Shown here piece by piece: positions 1-7,877 of a stretch of 64,000 bases of DNA. The translations under genes were made by a program, and so were the position numbers. The stretch covers positions 124,001 through 188,000 of the forward strand of contig DYJE01000005.1 of NCBI GenBank assembly GCA_020723285.1, given 5' to 3'. The notes under the pieces are model-generated. The model was not told where the DNA came from and searched no databases. It saw only the letters and a program-made list of their open reading frames with translations. Source of the stretch: Desulforapulum autotrophicum. GTDB taxonomy: Bacteria; Desulfobacterota; Desulfobacteria; Desulfobacterales; Desulfolunaceae. How positions within the stretch are numbered: position 1 is the first letter of the stretch; each line of letters begins with the position of its first letter.

Positions 1-404
1 TTCTGCTTCAGAAAAGGGCGCAGTCGAAAAACACCCATCCCGGACTGTGGGACATGGCCTGCGCCGGTCACATCGTCCACGGGGACACGAGTCTTGAAAC
101 GGCGGTCAAGGAAATCCAGGAGGAACTGGGAGTCGATATCCCCGAATCGGACATCGCCTATCTTTTTTCCATCCGGAGCCGGTATTCCCACCGCCATGGA
201 CGGACGGTCGATTACGAACTCCACGATGTGTATCTGGTGAACAAGAACATTCCCCTTACCTGCTTCACACTCCAGGCTGAGGAGGTTGAAGCCGTTCGGT
301 ATGTCAGTCTCGCTGATTTTCATCGGATGGTCCTTTCAAAAGATCCCGGCCTTGTGCCCCATTTTGAAGAGTTCGAAAAAATCTGTCAGCTGCTTTCATC
401 GTGA
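1..404 (+). CDS. Nudix hydrolase (5' end outside window)
   Basis: The open frame is already in progress at the left edge, so the start codon is missing. The reading frame through position 3 continues into an in-frame ATG at 54, but homologous-looking residues (LLQKRAQSKNTHPGLWD) lie upstream of it, so 54 is probably internal. The visible part contains a Nudix box in the stretch from GHIVHGD to EEIQ-type EELGV. It is degenerate, with Asp where the first Glu is usual and Lys in place of the Arg before Glu, but the EELG core is intact. The HPGLWD element before the box is typical of the isopentenyl-diphosphate isomerase/MutT-like group that hydrolyses nucleoside diphosphate derivatives. The substrate cannot be told. 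Family assignment is fairly sure; function is not. Confidence 0.8.
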   Translation, partial: LLQKRAQSKNTHPGLWDMACAGHIVHGDTSLETAVKEIQEELGVDIPESDIAYLFSIRSRYSHRHGRTVDYELHDVYLVNKNIPLTCFTLQAEEVEAVRYVSLADFHRMVLSKDPGLVPHFEEFEKICQLLSS

Positions 405-440
405 ATGCGATCTGGAATGATACGAATGTTATAAATCGAT

Positions 441-1118
441 ATGAATGTTTCTAAATCATATATATTTTTCTTAAGCGCGATTCTTGTATTTATTGCAAGT
501 ACAACTTGTCATTCGAATGAGATTGAAAGGAAGTTCATCGAAGCAGGGCTTGTTGATATACATACCATTGAAGAATCGATAAAAATTGATCTTGTAAATT
601 CTGATCCTGATAAAAATTATTTTCGGGAAAGTTTTTATGGTGGCCTTAATAAGGCTTATCTCCGTAGAGAAGTCGCTCAGAAATTATCATTGGCTCAAAA
701 ATATTTGAAATCTGATTTTCCTGAATTCTCACTTTTGATTATGGATGCTGCTCGTCCAAGAAGTGTATCTCAACTTATGTATGATAAAATGAAGGGCACC
801 AAGTTTGAAAAATTTGTTGCCAATCCTGATAGTGGATCAATGCATAATTACGGAATCGCTGTTGATGTAACAATAGTGGATGGAAATGATAAAAAAATTG
901 ATATGGGATTTACGCCTTTTTACAAGAGCAACCTTTCAATCTACTGGGGTTATGCAAAACTCAAGATGTTTGATCTCACCGAAGCACAAAAAAAGAACAG
1001 AAAACTGCTATCCACTATCATGAAAAAAGCAGGTTTTTTTCCTTTAAGCTATGAATGGTGGCATTTCGACGGAATGCCAACGGACAAAGCCAGGAAACTC
1101 TATAAAATTATAGAATAA
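441..1118 (+). CDS. VanX-type D-alanyl-D-alanine dipeptidase (peptidase M15D)
   Basis: A 225-residue exported protein with an N-terminal hydrophobic signal segment (about residues 6-22). It carries the complete zinc-dipeptidase signature: an AARP motif with Arg105, SMHNYGIAVD with zinc ligands His135 and Asp142, and EWWHFDG with catalytic Glu205 and ligand His208. Family members hydrolyse D-Ala-D-Ala, either to recycle cell-wall dipeptide (DdpX-like) or, beside VanH and VanA ligases, to give glycopeptide resistance. No ligase or dehydrogenase lies nearby, so a periplasmic salvage role is more likely. The gene is markedly AT-rich, with codons such as AAA, AAT and ATA dominating, unlike both neighbours. 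This suggests recent acquisition. No strong ribosome binding site is seen before the ATG. Confidence 0.85.
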   Translation: MNVSKSYIFFLSAILVFIASTTCHSNEIERKFIEAGLVDIHTIEESIKIDLVNSDPDKNYFRESFYGGLNKAYLRREVAQKLSLAQKYLKSDFPEFSLLIMDAARPRSVSQLMYDKMKGTKFEKFVANPDSGSMHNYGIAVDVTIVDGNDKKIDMGFTPFYKSNLSIYWGYAKLKMFDLTEAQKKNRKLLSTIMKKAGFFPLSYEWWHFDGMPTDKARKLYKIIE

Positions 1119-1135
1119 TTTATAACATTTTGCTG

Positions 1136-1166
1136 CACGGGAGCGTAATAATCGCGCCCCGTGAGC
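1136..1166 (+). terminator. Stem-loop after the dipeptidase gene
   Basis: An imperfect GC-rich inverted repeat (CACGGG-AGCG ... CGCG-CCCGTG around a TAATAAT loop) lies about 20 bases after the dipeptidase stop. It has no clear T-tract, so it is a weak terminator candidate. Confidence 0.35.
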
Positions 1167-1360
1167 AATGTGTTGTGCGCTTACAAGAAACCCCTTGAAA
1201 ACGTTACGATATATCTATAGTATGGATGGAACTTTCATGATTTCACATCGGGTCAGTATGAAACAGGCACGGTGTGCAAGAGCCCGGACAGGCTTAAGGC
1301 CCTTATTCCCAAAGACATAACGTTTTTCCATAAACCATTCCGACTAAAAAAGGAGGATTT

Positions 1361-1837
1361 ATGCCGTTATCATGGAAATTCAAAGGCGACGGATCGTGGC
1401 GATTTGTTCTGTTGCCTGTGGCTGCCGGTGTGGTCATCACCGTCGCCGCATCTTTCGCCATGACGGTGACGGATTCGGCCCGATTTTGCGGGAGCTGCCA
1501 TTCAATGTCCGAGGCGGCTTTGACCCACAGCCGTTCCGTCCACGCCAGTCTGGCCTGCAACGAGTGCCACGCGCCCCACAGCCTCATCAGTAAAATTCCC
1601 TTCAAGACCCAAGAAGGGATGCGTGACATTTACAAAACAGCCACAAGCAACGTTCCGGACCTGATACATCCCGGCGAGGACACCCTTGCGGCTGTTCAGA
1701 AAAACTGTCTTCGCTGTCACGGTGCCGTGATAAAGGAAGTGAACATGCTGTCCAAACCCCACTGCACGGACTGTCACCGTCATGTTCCCCACAGCCCCAA
1801 AATTCCCGTATCGAAAAGGAGCGCCGCCGATGCTTAA
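1361..1837 (+). CDS. nrfH: NrfH, tetraheme cytochrome c quinol dehydrogenase of nitrite reductase
   Basis: A 158-residue NapC/NirT-family cytochrome. One N-terminal membrane anchor (about residues 14-36) is followed by four heme sites: C43-H47, C66-H70, C116-H120 and C135-H139. The first site reads CGSCHSM, and Met two residues after the heme His is the distinctive NrfH heme-1 ligand. NrfH oxidises menaquinol in the cytoplasmic membrane and passes electrons to NrfA at the periplasmic face. An AAGGAGG ribosome binding site precedes the ATG. The stop overlaps the start of nrfA by 8 bases, so the two are translationally coupled. Confidence 0.95.
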   Translation: MPLSWKFKGDGSWRFVLLPVAAGVVITVAASFAMTVTDSARFCGSCHSMSEAALTHSRSVHASLACNECHAPHSLISKIPFKTQEGMRDIYKTATSNVPDLIHPGEDTLAAVQKNCLRCHGAVIKEVNMLSKPHCTDCHRHVPHSPKIPVSKRSAADA

Positions 1838-3494
1838 TTCTCGTTACTTCAAATCCTCGATCATCGTCATGTTTCTTGTTGCCGCCGCATGGCTTAACGC
1901 CTGTTCCAAAGCCGTGGAACCGGTTCCCCCGGTGTTCGACACCGGGCTTTCCGATACGGAAATCAGGAATTCCGTGTTCAAAAGCCTGTTCCCCCTTCAC
2001 TACGAAACCTATCTCCGGAACAACGAGTCGGAAATCATGACCGAATACAACGGCTCCGTTCCCTATGACAAACACGACAACGTGAATCCTTTGCCCAAAG
2101 GATACAAGCACGCCCAGCCTTATCTGAAAAACCTGTGGCTGGGCTACCCGTTCAGCTACGAGTACAAGGCCGCACGGGGACACACCTACGCGCTCACCGA
2201 TATCCTTAACATTGACCGGATCAACCGCTACGCGGAAAAAGGAGGCCTTCCAGCCACCTGCATGAACTGCAAGACCGCCAAGATGAACGATTTTCTTAAA
2301 GCTGACGGCGACAAATTCTGGGCCAGGGATTTCAATGAATTCCGTGAAAAGGTGGACACGGAGGATAATACCATCGGCTGCGCCAACTGCCATGATCCTA
2401 AAAACATGGAACTGCGGCTTTACAGCGTTCCTCTCAAAGACTACCTGGCCAGCAAGGGAAAAACCTTCGAAAAACTGCCGCGAAACGAACAGCGCGCCCT
2501 GGTCTGCGGTCAGTGCCATGTGGAATACTATTTCCAGGACAAGAGCTTCGGCGCACCCAAAAAGCCCGTGTTCCCCTGGGCCGACGGCATGGACCCCGAA
2601 CAGATGTACAATTACTATTCCACCCACGGCGACAACACCACACCGGGATTTGAAGGATATTTCGTGGACTGGACCCATCCGGTATCCAAAACGCCCATGC
2701 TGAAAGCCCAGCATCCGGAATACGAAACCTGGCATAACGGGGTTCATGGCGCAGCGGGAGTCACCTGCGCCGACTGCCACATGAATTACGCCCGGCTGGA
2801 CGGTAAAAAGAAAATTTCAAGCCACCACTGGACCTCACCTCTGAAAGATCCGGACCTCAAGGCCTGCCGCCAGTGTCATACGGATAAAACCCCGGATTTT
2901 CTCAAACAAAGGGTTCTTTACACCCAGAACAAAGTCTGGGAACAGCTTCTTGCCGCCCAGGAAATTTCCGTGAAAGCCCATGAAGCCATTCGACTGGCGT
3001 CCGAAATCACGGGAGCCAAACCCGGTGAATACGACGCCTTGATGATCGAAGCCCGGAAATGGTGCCGCAAAGGCCAGTTCTTCTGGGATCTTGTCTCGGC
3101 TGAAAACAGTGTGGGATTCCATAATCCATCCAAAGCCCTGGACACCCTGGCCTCGTCCCAGCGGTTCAGCCAGAAGGCCGTGGACGCGGCCATCAAAGCC
3201 AGCGGTTTCACCATCGCCAAAGCCCTGGACGGCGACATCAAATCCATCGTCCCGCCCATTCTCCGTCACAGCCGGGAGCTCCAGATGAAACCCGAACACA
3301 TGCAGTCCCACGCCTGGCTGAAATACCTTCCGGTCACTCCCAAAGCCGAAAAGGTCTGGGAGGGTAACCGCCGCATCGGAAAAGCACCGGTTGAAACGCC
3401 GCCTGCCGAAGTCCCGTCCCCACCTGTGGCTGAAGCCCCGGCGGCCGCACCGGCCCCGGCTCCTCCGTTATCAGCACCTCCCGCCGGACATTGA
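1830..3494 (+). CDS. nrfA: NrfA, pentaheme ammonia-forming cytochrome c nitrite reductase
   Basis: Catalyses the six-electron reduction of nitrite to ammonium in the periplasm, with electrons from NrfH. It has 554 residues from the ATG at 1830, chosen because AAAAGGA lies 9 bases upstream and the frame overlaps nrfH. Heme sites: the catalytic heme CMNCK (C144-K148, lysine-ligated), then CANCH (184), CGQCH (226), CADCH (313) and CRQCH (346). The N-terminus ends its hydrophobic stretch in LNAC (Cys25), a possible lipobox, so the enzyme may be lipid-anchored beside NrfH, as reported for some sulfate reducers. The last ~35 residues form an unusual Pro/Ala/Val-rich tail with no heme ligands. In sulfate reducers NrfHA both respires and detoxifies nitrite. 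Confidence 0.96.
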   Translation: MLNSRYFKSSIIVMFLVAAAWLNACSKAVEPVPPVFDTGLSDTEIRNSVFKSLFPLHYETYLRNNESEIMTEYNGSVPYDKHDNVNPLPKGYKHAQPYLKNLWLGYPFSYEYKAARGHTYALTDILNIDRINRYAEKGGLPATCMNCKTAKMNDFLKADGDKFWARDFNEFREKVDTEDNTIGCANCHDPKNMELRLYSVPLKDYLASKGKTFEKLPRNEQRALVCGQCHVEYYFQDKSFGAPKKPVFPWADGMDPEQMYNYYSTHGDNTTPGFEGYFVDWTHPVSKTPMLKAQHPEYETWHNGVHGAAGVTCADCHMNYARLDGKKKISSHHWTSPLKDPDLKACRQCHTDKTPDFLKQRVLYTQNKVWEQLLAAQEISVKAHEAIRLASEITGAKPGEYDALMIEARKWCRKGQFFWDLVSAENSVGFHNPSKALDTLASSQRFSQKAVDAAIKASGFTIAKALDGDIKSIVPPILRHSRELQMKPEHMQSHAWLKYLPVTPKAEKVWEGNRRIGKAPVETPPAEVPSPPVAEAPAAAPAPAPPLSAPPAGH

Positions 3495-3503
3495 TGTTGG
3501 ATG

Positions 3504-3540
3504 ACAAAAGGTCTTGTGTTTTCGCAAGGCCTTTTGTTTC
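3504..3540 (+). terminator. Rho-independent terminator of nrfHA
   Basis: AAAAGGTCTTG pairs with CAAGGCCTTTT (one G-T pair) around an 8-base loop and is followed by TTTTGTTTCT, 10 bases after the nrfA stop. Confidence 0.85.
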
Positions 3541-3572
3541 TCCTCTCAAGGAGTATTGCATGAGGCCGCACC

Positions 3573-4190
3573 GTGGATGATTCATTGTATTACATCGAAC
3601 ATGCCAGAGTCTATTTCGATAAAACCCATAAACTCGATTCGGAGGCCTTCCTTGGATTTTTTGCCTCAATACTTGACTCCGGGTCGTCCATTCTTGATCT
3701 GGGCTGCGGATCGGGGCGGGATCTTCGCTGGTTGAAATCCAAAGGCTTTCGGCCCGTCGGTTTTGAGCGCTCCCCGGAGCTGGCCCGGATGGCCAGGGAA
3801 TATTCGGGCTGTCCCGTTGTGGAAGGTGACTTTCTGACCCATGACTTCACGTCGATTCAAGTCAAGGCTCTTCTTTTTTCAGCGTCACTCGTTCATCTTG
3901 AGCATCATCAGGCCGCGTCGGCCATTGACAACGCCCTGTACGCCCTTGCGAGTGACGGAATCGTATACCTGTCCCTCAAAGAAGGTGAGGGCTATTCCAT
4001 GGATGCGGAGTGCCGTCGTTTTTCACTGTGGACGGATGGGGATCTTCGGGCGCTGTTCCGCGAAATGGGATTTTCCATTCTGGATTTCAGAAAAACAGCG
4101 TCCGTCCGTGGAACCGGTGAAACCTGGCTCTCCTTCACCCTGCATTTAAACAAAAACAAGCCCTTGTTCATGAGTCCTGACCGACAGTAA
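3573..4190 (+). CDS. Class I SAM-dependent methyltransferase
   Basis: About 205 residues. The SAM-binding motif I reads ILDLGCGSGRD near residues 39-49, followed by an acidic residue after the next strand (GFERS) and a motif II/III region (LLFSASLVHLEHH). This is the compact Methyltransf_11/25-like fold; the substrate cannot be read from sequence. The start is uncertain. GTG at 3573 is the most upstream start for this frame, but the only good ribosome binding site (AAGGAG at 3548-3553) is placed for an ATG at 3560 in another frame, which encodes just six codons and overlaps this start. The gene stands alone after the nrf terminator. Confidence 0.75.
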   Translation: MDDSLYYIEHARVYFDKTHKLDSEAFLGFFASILDSGSSILDLGCGSGRDLRWLKSKGFRPVGFERSPELARMAREYSGCPVVEGDFLTHDFTSIQVKALLFSASLVHLEHHQAASAIDNALYALASDGIVYLSLKEGEGYSMDAECRRFSLWTDGDLRALFREMGFSILDFRKTASVRGTGETWLSFTLHLNKNKPLFMSPDRQ

Positions 4191-4379
4191 ATACGAACGA
4201 TGTTCGAAATCATGCCGTATCTCTGGTCATTCGCTGAAAGGTCTGGATGTGGCGCTGGTTCAGTCTATTGTCAATGACATTTTTTGGTGTTTCTTCAAGA
4301 ATGGCCAGACGAAAGGACAAAAATCAGGGATAACCGATCATCATAGGTTATTCCATAACGATCAACAGACAGGACAGAT

Positions 4380-4673
4380 ATGATGAGTCAGGCGGTCAGA
4401 GAACATTTGGACATTGAGGCCCGGTTACCCCTGAGTAAGAAAACCAGCGTATGCTCAAACAGGGACCGGATGAACCGTTCAACCAGCTTTTCCGGGAACC
4501 AGGACCTGGTGAACCATGTCATCGAAACACTGGACGACATGTTTCTCAGGCTTTTCTGCATGGGGACGGATAAGGGTGAAGTCGAACGTTTCAAGGAAAA
4601 AACCATTTCAGCCATTGTGGACATCAAAAAGAATCTGGATCTTCTCGGATTGAAGTACAACGACGACATCTGA
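4380..4673 (+). CDS. Hypothetical 97-residue protein
   Basis: A small, charged, soluble protein of 97 residues with no signal peptide or membrane segment. The C-terminal two-thirds is predicted helical (VIETLDDMFLRLF and then KEKTISAIVDIKKNLDLLG). I do not recognise a family. It starts at a double ATG without an obvious ribosome binding site. It is flanked by about 190 bases of non-coding sequence upstream (with a short ATAACC/GGTTAT inverted repeat near 4331-4352) and by the sat terminator downstream. Coding status is likely but not proven. Confidence 0.5.
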   Translation: MMSQAVREHLDIEARLPLSKKTSVCSNRDRMNRSTSFSGNQDLVNHVIETLDDMFLRLFCMGTDKGEVERFKEKTISAIVDIKKNLDLLGLKYNDDI

Positions 4674-4719
4674 ACAGTGTCATGACGTCCCACGGGTTTT
4701 GGTAACTTCGCTGATCCAC

Positions 4720-4755
4720 AAAAAAAACCCCGATCCTGTTTCCGGGACCGGGGTT
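4720..4755 (-). terminator. Terminator of sat
   Basis: AACCCCG(A)TCC(T)G pairs with CGGGACCGGGGTT. Read on the minus strand the stem is followed by seven or more T residues, 43 bases after the sat stop. Confidence 0.85.
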
Positions 4756-4797
4756 TATGATCAGATCAGAGGGGAAGACAGGGTCTTCCCATCGCGA

Positions 4798-5982
4798 TTA
4801 CTGAATGGACTGATAGTAGTTGATGAGGATTTCAGCAACTTCAGGACGTGAGAATTCTTTCGGGGGTTTGATGCCTTTGCCGAGCATTTCACGAACTTTG
4901 GTGCCTGAAAGAAGAACGAAGTCTTCTTTGGTGTGGTCGGTCACTCTGTTCATCATGACCACTCTGTCAAGTTTCTTGGAGTAAGCGGTGTGATCGGCTC
5001 TGTAGATGTCGATCTGCAGGTCGTTTTTGGAGATGCCGTCGAAAATGGTCTGAGCATCGAAAGGACCGTAGTAATCGCCAACACCGGCGTGGTCACGGCC
5101 AACGATCAGAAGGGTGCAGCCGCAGTTCTGACGGAAGCAGGCATGGAGAACGGCTTCACGGGGACCGGCGTAGAGCATGTCGAAACCGTAACCGGTAACG
5201 AGGACGGTGTTGGGTTCGAAGTACACTTCAACCATTTTACGGATGCATGCATCGCGAACGTCAGCAGGAATGTCGCCTTTTTTGAGTTTACCGAGCAGCA
5301 TGTGGATGAGGATACCGTCCATTTTTTCATCGTTGTAAGCCATGCGGCAGAGTTCTTCGTGTGCAAGGTGCATGGGGTTACGGGTCTGGAAAGCAACGAC
5401 TTTTTCCCAGCCGAGTTTGCCCATTTCTTCGCGCAGCTGATAAGCGGTTCTGAAGGTTCCGGGGAATTCTTTGTCAAAGTAAGAGTAGTTGAGAACCTGG
5501 ATGGGACCGGAGATGCAGGTTTTGCCAACACCGTTGAAAGCGGCGACGCCCACGTGTTCGGGATCGTCGGTGCCGTAAACGGCTTTGGTCATTTCTGCCA
5601 TCTGGGCATCGGTGAATTCTTCAATGGCTTCAACATCCTGAATGGCGATGACAGGATTGCCGGCCACGTTGGGATCTTTAAGGGCGATGCGTTTTGCGCC
5701 TTTGATGGCGGATGCATCGGGAACCACGTTGAGAATCGGGGTGGGCCAGAACTGACCGGAGGTGGTTCTCATGTCTTTTGCAACGCTGACGGCGTCGGCA
5801 ACGTTCATGTAGCCGGTGAAGGGGTTGAAGTAACCGCCGCCCAGCATAACGGCGTTAGCGGCTGCTGCGGAGCTGACGAGGATTGAAGGAAGACCTTCGG
5901 CTTCTTTAACAAGAGCAGCGCGTTTGGCATCGTCCATCACGTACAGCGGATTTAATTTGTCTGAACCAAGTGGTTTAATCAT
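4798..5982 (-). CDS. sat: Sulfate adenylyltransferase (ATP sulfurylase), dissimilatory type
   Basis: Activates sulfate with ATP to adenosine 5'-phosphosulfate plus pyrophosphate in the cytoplasm, the first step of dissimilatory sulfate reduction. The 394 residues match the homo-oligomeric family without a kinase domain. The nucleotide-binding motifs are present: QTRNPMHLAH (199-208, with the HxxH pair His205/His208) and GRDHAGVGDYYGPFDAQ further on. The C-terminal SGTKVRE...FSRPEV stretch is also typical. A GAGGAGAAC ribosome binding site precedes the ATG. Codon use is strikingly uniform, as expected for a very highly expressed gene. It is monocistronic here; aprAB and the Qmo complex are not in the window. 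Confidence 0.97.
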   Translation of the reverse strand: MIKPLGSDKLNPLYVMDDAKRAALVKEAEGLPSILVSSAAAANAVMLGGGYFNPFTGYMNVADAVSVAKDMRTTSGQFWPTPILNVVPDASAIKGAKRIALKDPNVAGNPVIAIQDVEAIEEFTDAQMAEMTKAVYGTDDPEHVGVAAFNGVGKTCISGPIQVLNYSYFDKEFPGTFRTAYQLREEMGKLGWEKVVAFQTRNPMHLAHEELCRMAYNDEKMDGILIHMLLGKLKKGDIPADVRDACIRKMVEVYFEPNTVLVTGYGFDMLYAGPREAVLHACFRQNCGCTLLIVGRDHAGVGDYYGPFDAQTIFDGISKNDLQIDIYRADHTAYSKKLDRVVMMNRVTDHTKEDFVLLSGTKVREMLGKGIKPPKEFSRPEVAEILINYYQSIQ

Positions 5983-6140
5983 AGTGTTCTCCTCGCGTTT
6001 AAAAATTCATGGCCAAAATTGAACAAAAATAATGGTATTTTTCTAACCAAATATGAACACACGCAGTTATGTAAGTCACCGGATCCCATGGAATCTTTTA
6101 ACGACAAAATTCCACCGGCTTTACATAAAAAATCCAGGAT

Positions 6141-6169
6141 TGAATATCAATTCATTGAACTTGTGTCAA
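6141..6169 (-). promoter_or_regulatory. Candidate sigma-70 promoter of sat
   Basis: On the minus strand a perfect TTGACA (6169-6164) is followed after 17 bases by TATTCA (6146-6141). This would give a 5' leader of about 150 bases. The leader contains a 7-base perfect inverted repeat, AAAAATA/TATTTTT (6025-6042). The promoter is inferred from consensus only. Confidence 0.45.
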
Positions 6170-6230
6170 GGGTAATCATTTTCGGGCGTTATCCCTAAAA
6201 ATCATCCATCGGTTTTCAGTGGCCAGGATA

Positions 6231-7817
6231 TCATGAGCCAATGGGCTGGACCACAATGTACGTAACCGGCTTGCTCAGAATCAGACCTGTTTTGTTGACC
6301 ACAGGAAATATCACGTCATTCTGCCCGTTGCCGTCAAGGTCCGATATAAAAAAATCAGGAATATAGCCTGACACATTCTGTGTTTTCCAGAGAGTTTCAA
6401 AACTCAGGGCTTTCCACTCCATACACTCCACCCGGCCCTCGGTGTAATTCCTGAGGTTGTTGAAGATTCTCGGAGTTGAATTGGTATTCACAAGGGTCGC
6501 GCATTCGGTGGTTCCGTTCTTGTCAAAATCGCCGGTCATGAGCCGGGCGGGAAAGTAAAACCTCGGATTCGTGTCCTGGTTCCGTATTTCGATGTATTTA
6601 CTTGTCCCGCCGAATGCGCCTGAGCTTTTCCAGGTGCTCTGTTTTTTGAAATCGAACATGGCAAGGCGGTCATCGGGGAGATACACCAGGGAAGTGACAC
6701 CCCCGTCGTTTTTGATGTTGCCCGACTCCATGCCGTAAATGTGAAAATTTTTCTCCGGAGTTTTAAAAACTTTCAGCGGGATGTAATTCTGTCTTCCGGC
6801 GCTCCAGATCATTTCATAGATCGATTCGCTGAAAACTCCCCCCAAATGCTGTTCCTGGCCGAGAAGAACAGCGTTCCCAGTTTCAGGGCTTTTCCCCGAT
6901 CTGAAAAAATAAGGAAGTTCGCCCCTTGAAAGAGCGTAATCCCTGCCGTTCCATTCGTAAACGCTGGATTCCACCTTGCCGCTTTTAACATGGACGGCGG
7001 TGACGAATATTTCGTCCATGCCGTTTTTGTTGGCGTCATAGGTATCGATGAACAGGATGTCCAGATAACTTTTGCATTCCACCCGCTTAATGATATCCAG
7101 GGTTTTTTTTTGAAAAGACGCCACGGTGAAGCTGTGACGCTCCGCGTAAACAATTTCCCTTTTTTTATCGCCGTCCACGTCACCCACGGAGATTGCCGTG
7201 ATATCACAGTTCAGATCCTGTGAGCGCCGGATTCCGGACGTCAGAACGGGGCTGCGCGGAGCAAGGGGCGGAGTCGCCGGAACAGCGGCTGAAGGGACAG
7301 GGTCCGGCTTTTTTTCCACAGCCGGGGCATCGGATGGGGGGACGGGCGATTCCGCAGCTTTGACGCCGGAAGTTGAGGTCAGGGCGTTTAACGCCTGGTC
7401 GCTGAATTCGGAAAGATGTGTAAACAGACTGTTTTTATCGGGATCCGATTTAGAGTACGACACAAGGACCGATCCGGTTTTCGTGTCCACCAGCAGCGCA
7501 CTGATGCTGACCGAGTTGCCGAGAAAGGTGAGGCTTCCCGTGACCAGGGCGTCACAGCCAGTGTCACTCGCCTGTTTAACCGCTTCGGCACGGCCCGATT
7601 CCGTTTCCGAACGGCTGATTTTTATTCCTTTGCCCGACATACGGGCTTCGATCAGGTCTCCGGCCCCTTTTTTGATGAAATCCATACTGGTTTCGGAATA
7701 AACGGAAAATGGAAAAAGGGCCACGGATTTCTGTTCCGCACAGACCGGCCTTTCATGGCAAACAACGATGAATAACAGCAGGAAAATCAAACCTCGATCA
7801 AAGGGCTTCGTCATCAT
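6231..7817 (-). CDS. Exported FG-GAP/VCBS-repeat-like protein, first paralogue
   Basis: A 528-residue protein with an N-terminal signal peptide (cleavage likely after VCAEQ). Residues about 30-150 resemble a TolB/FlgO-like N-terminal domain (VALFPFSVYSETSMDF and following). A Pro/Ala-rich linker (about 165-195) comes next, then a C-terminal region with aspartate-rich loops of the VCBS/FG-GAP type (VGDVDGDKKREIVYAE, DLDGNGQNDVIFP) that suggest a calcium-binding beta-propeller. The length is identical to the gene upstream on the same strand and the domain order is the same, so the two are a tandem duplication. The likely location is the periplasm or outer membrane. The function is unknown. Confidence 0.7.
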   Translation of the reverse strand: MMTKPFDRGLIFLLLFIVVCHERPVCAEQKSVALFPFSVYSETSMDFIKKGAGDLIEARMSGKGIKISRSETESGRAEAVKQASDTGCDALVTGSLTFLGNSVSISALLVDTKTGSVLVSYSKSDPDKNSLFTHLSEFSDQALNALTSTSGVKAAESPVPPSDAPAVEKKPDPVPSAAVPATPPLAPRSPVLTSGIRRSQDLNCDITAISVGDVDGDKKREIVYAERHSFTVASFQKKTLDIIKRVECKSYLDILFIDTYDANKNGMDEIFVTAVHVKSGKVESSVYEWNGRDYALSRGELPYFFRSGKSPETGNAVLLGQEQHLGGVFSESIYEMIWSAGRQNYIPLKVFKTPEKNFHIYGMESGNIKNDGGVTSLVYLPDDRLAMFDFKKQSTWKSSGAFGGTSKYIEIRNQDTNPRFYFPARLMTGDFDKNGTTECATLVNTNSTPRIFNNLRNYTEGRVECMEWKALSFETLWKTQNVSGYIPDFFISDLDGNGQNDVIFPVVNKTGLILSKPVTYIVVQPIGS

Positions 7818-7877
7818 AAGCGTTTCTCCGGATTTTAAGATGGCTGTTCGCTATGTTTTTCTGATGCTGATGGCTTC

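Noticed and set aside
1272-1463. 63-codon frame before nrfH
   Set aside because: Overlaps the certain nrfH gene and has no ribosome binding site.
1602-2780. Open frame of 392 codons antisense to nrfHA
   Set aside because: Covers the heme motifs of two certain genes. It has no recognisable family.
4933-5886. Long open frame (317 codons) antisense to sat
   Set aside because: Mirror of the strongly biased sat codons. Glycine/valine-rich low-complexity translation, no signal or family features.
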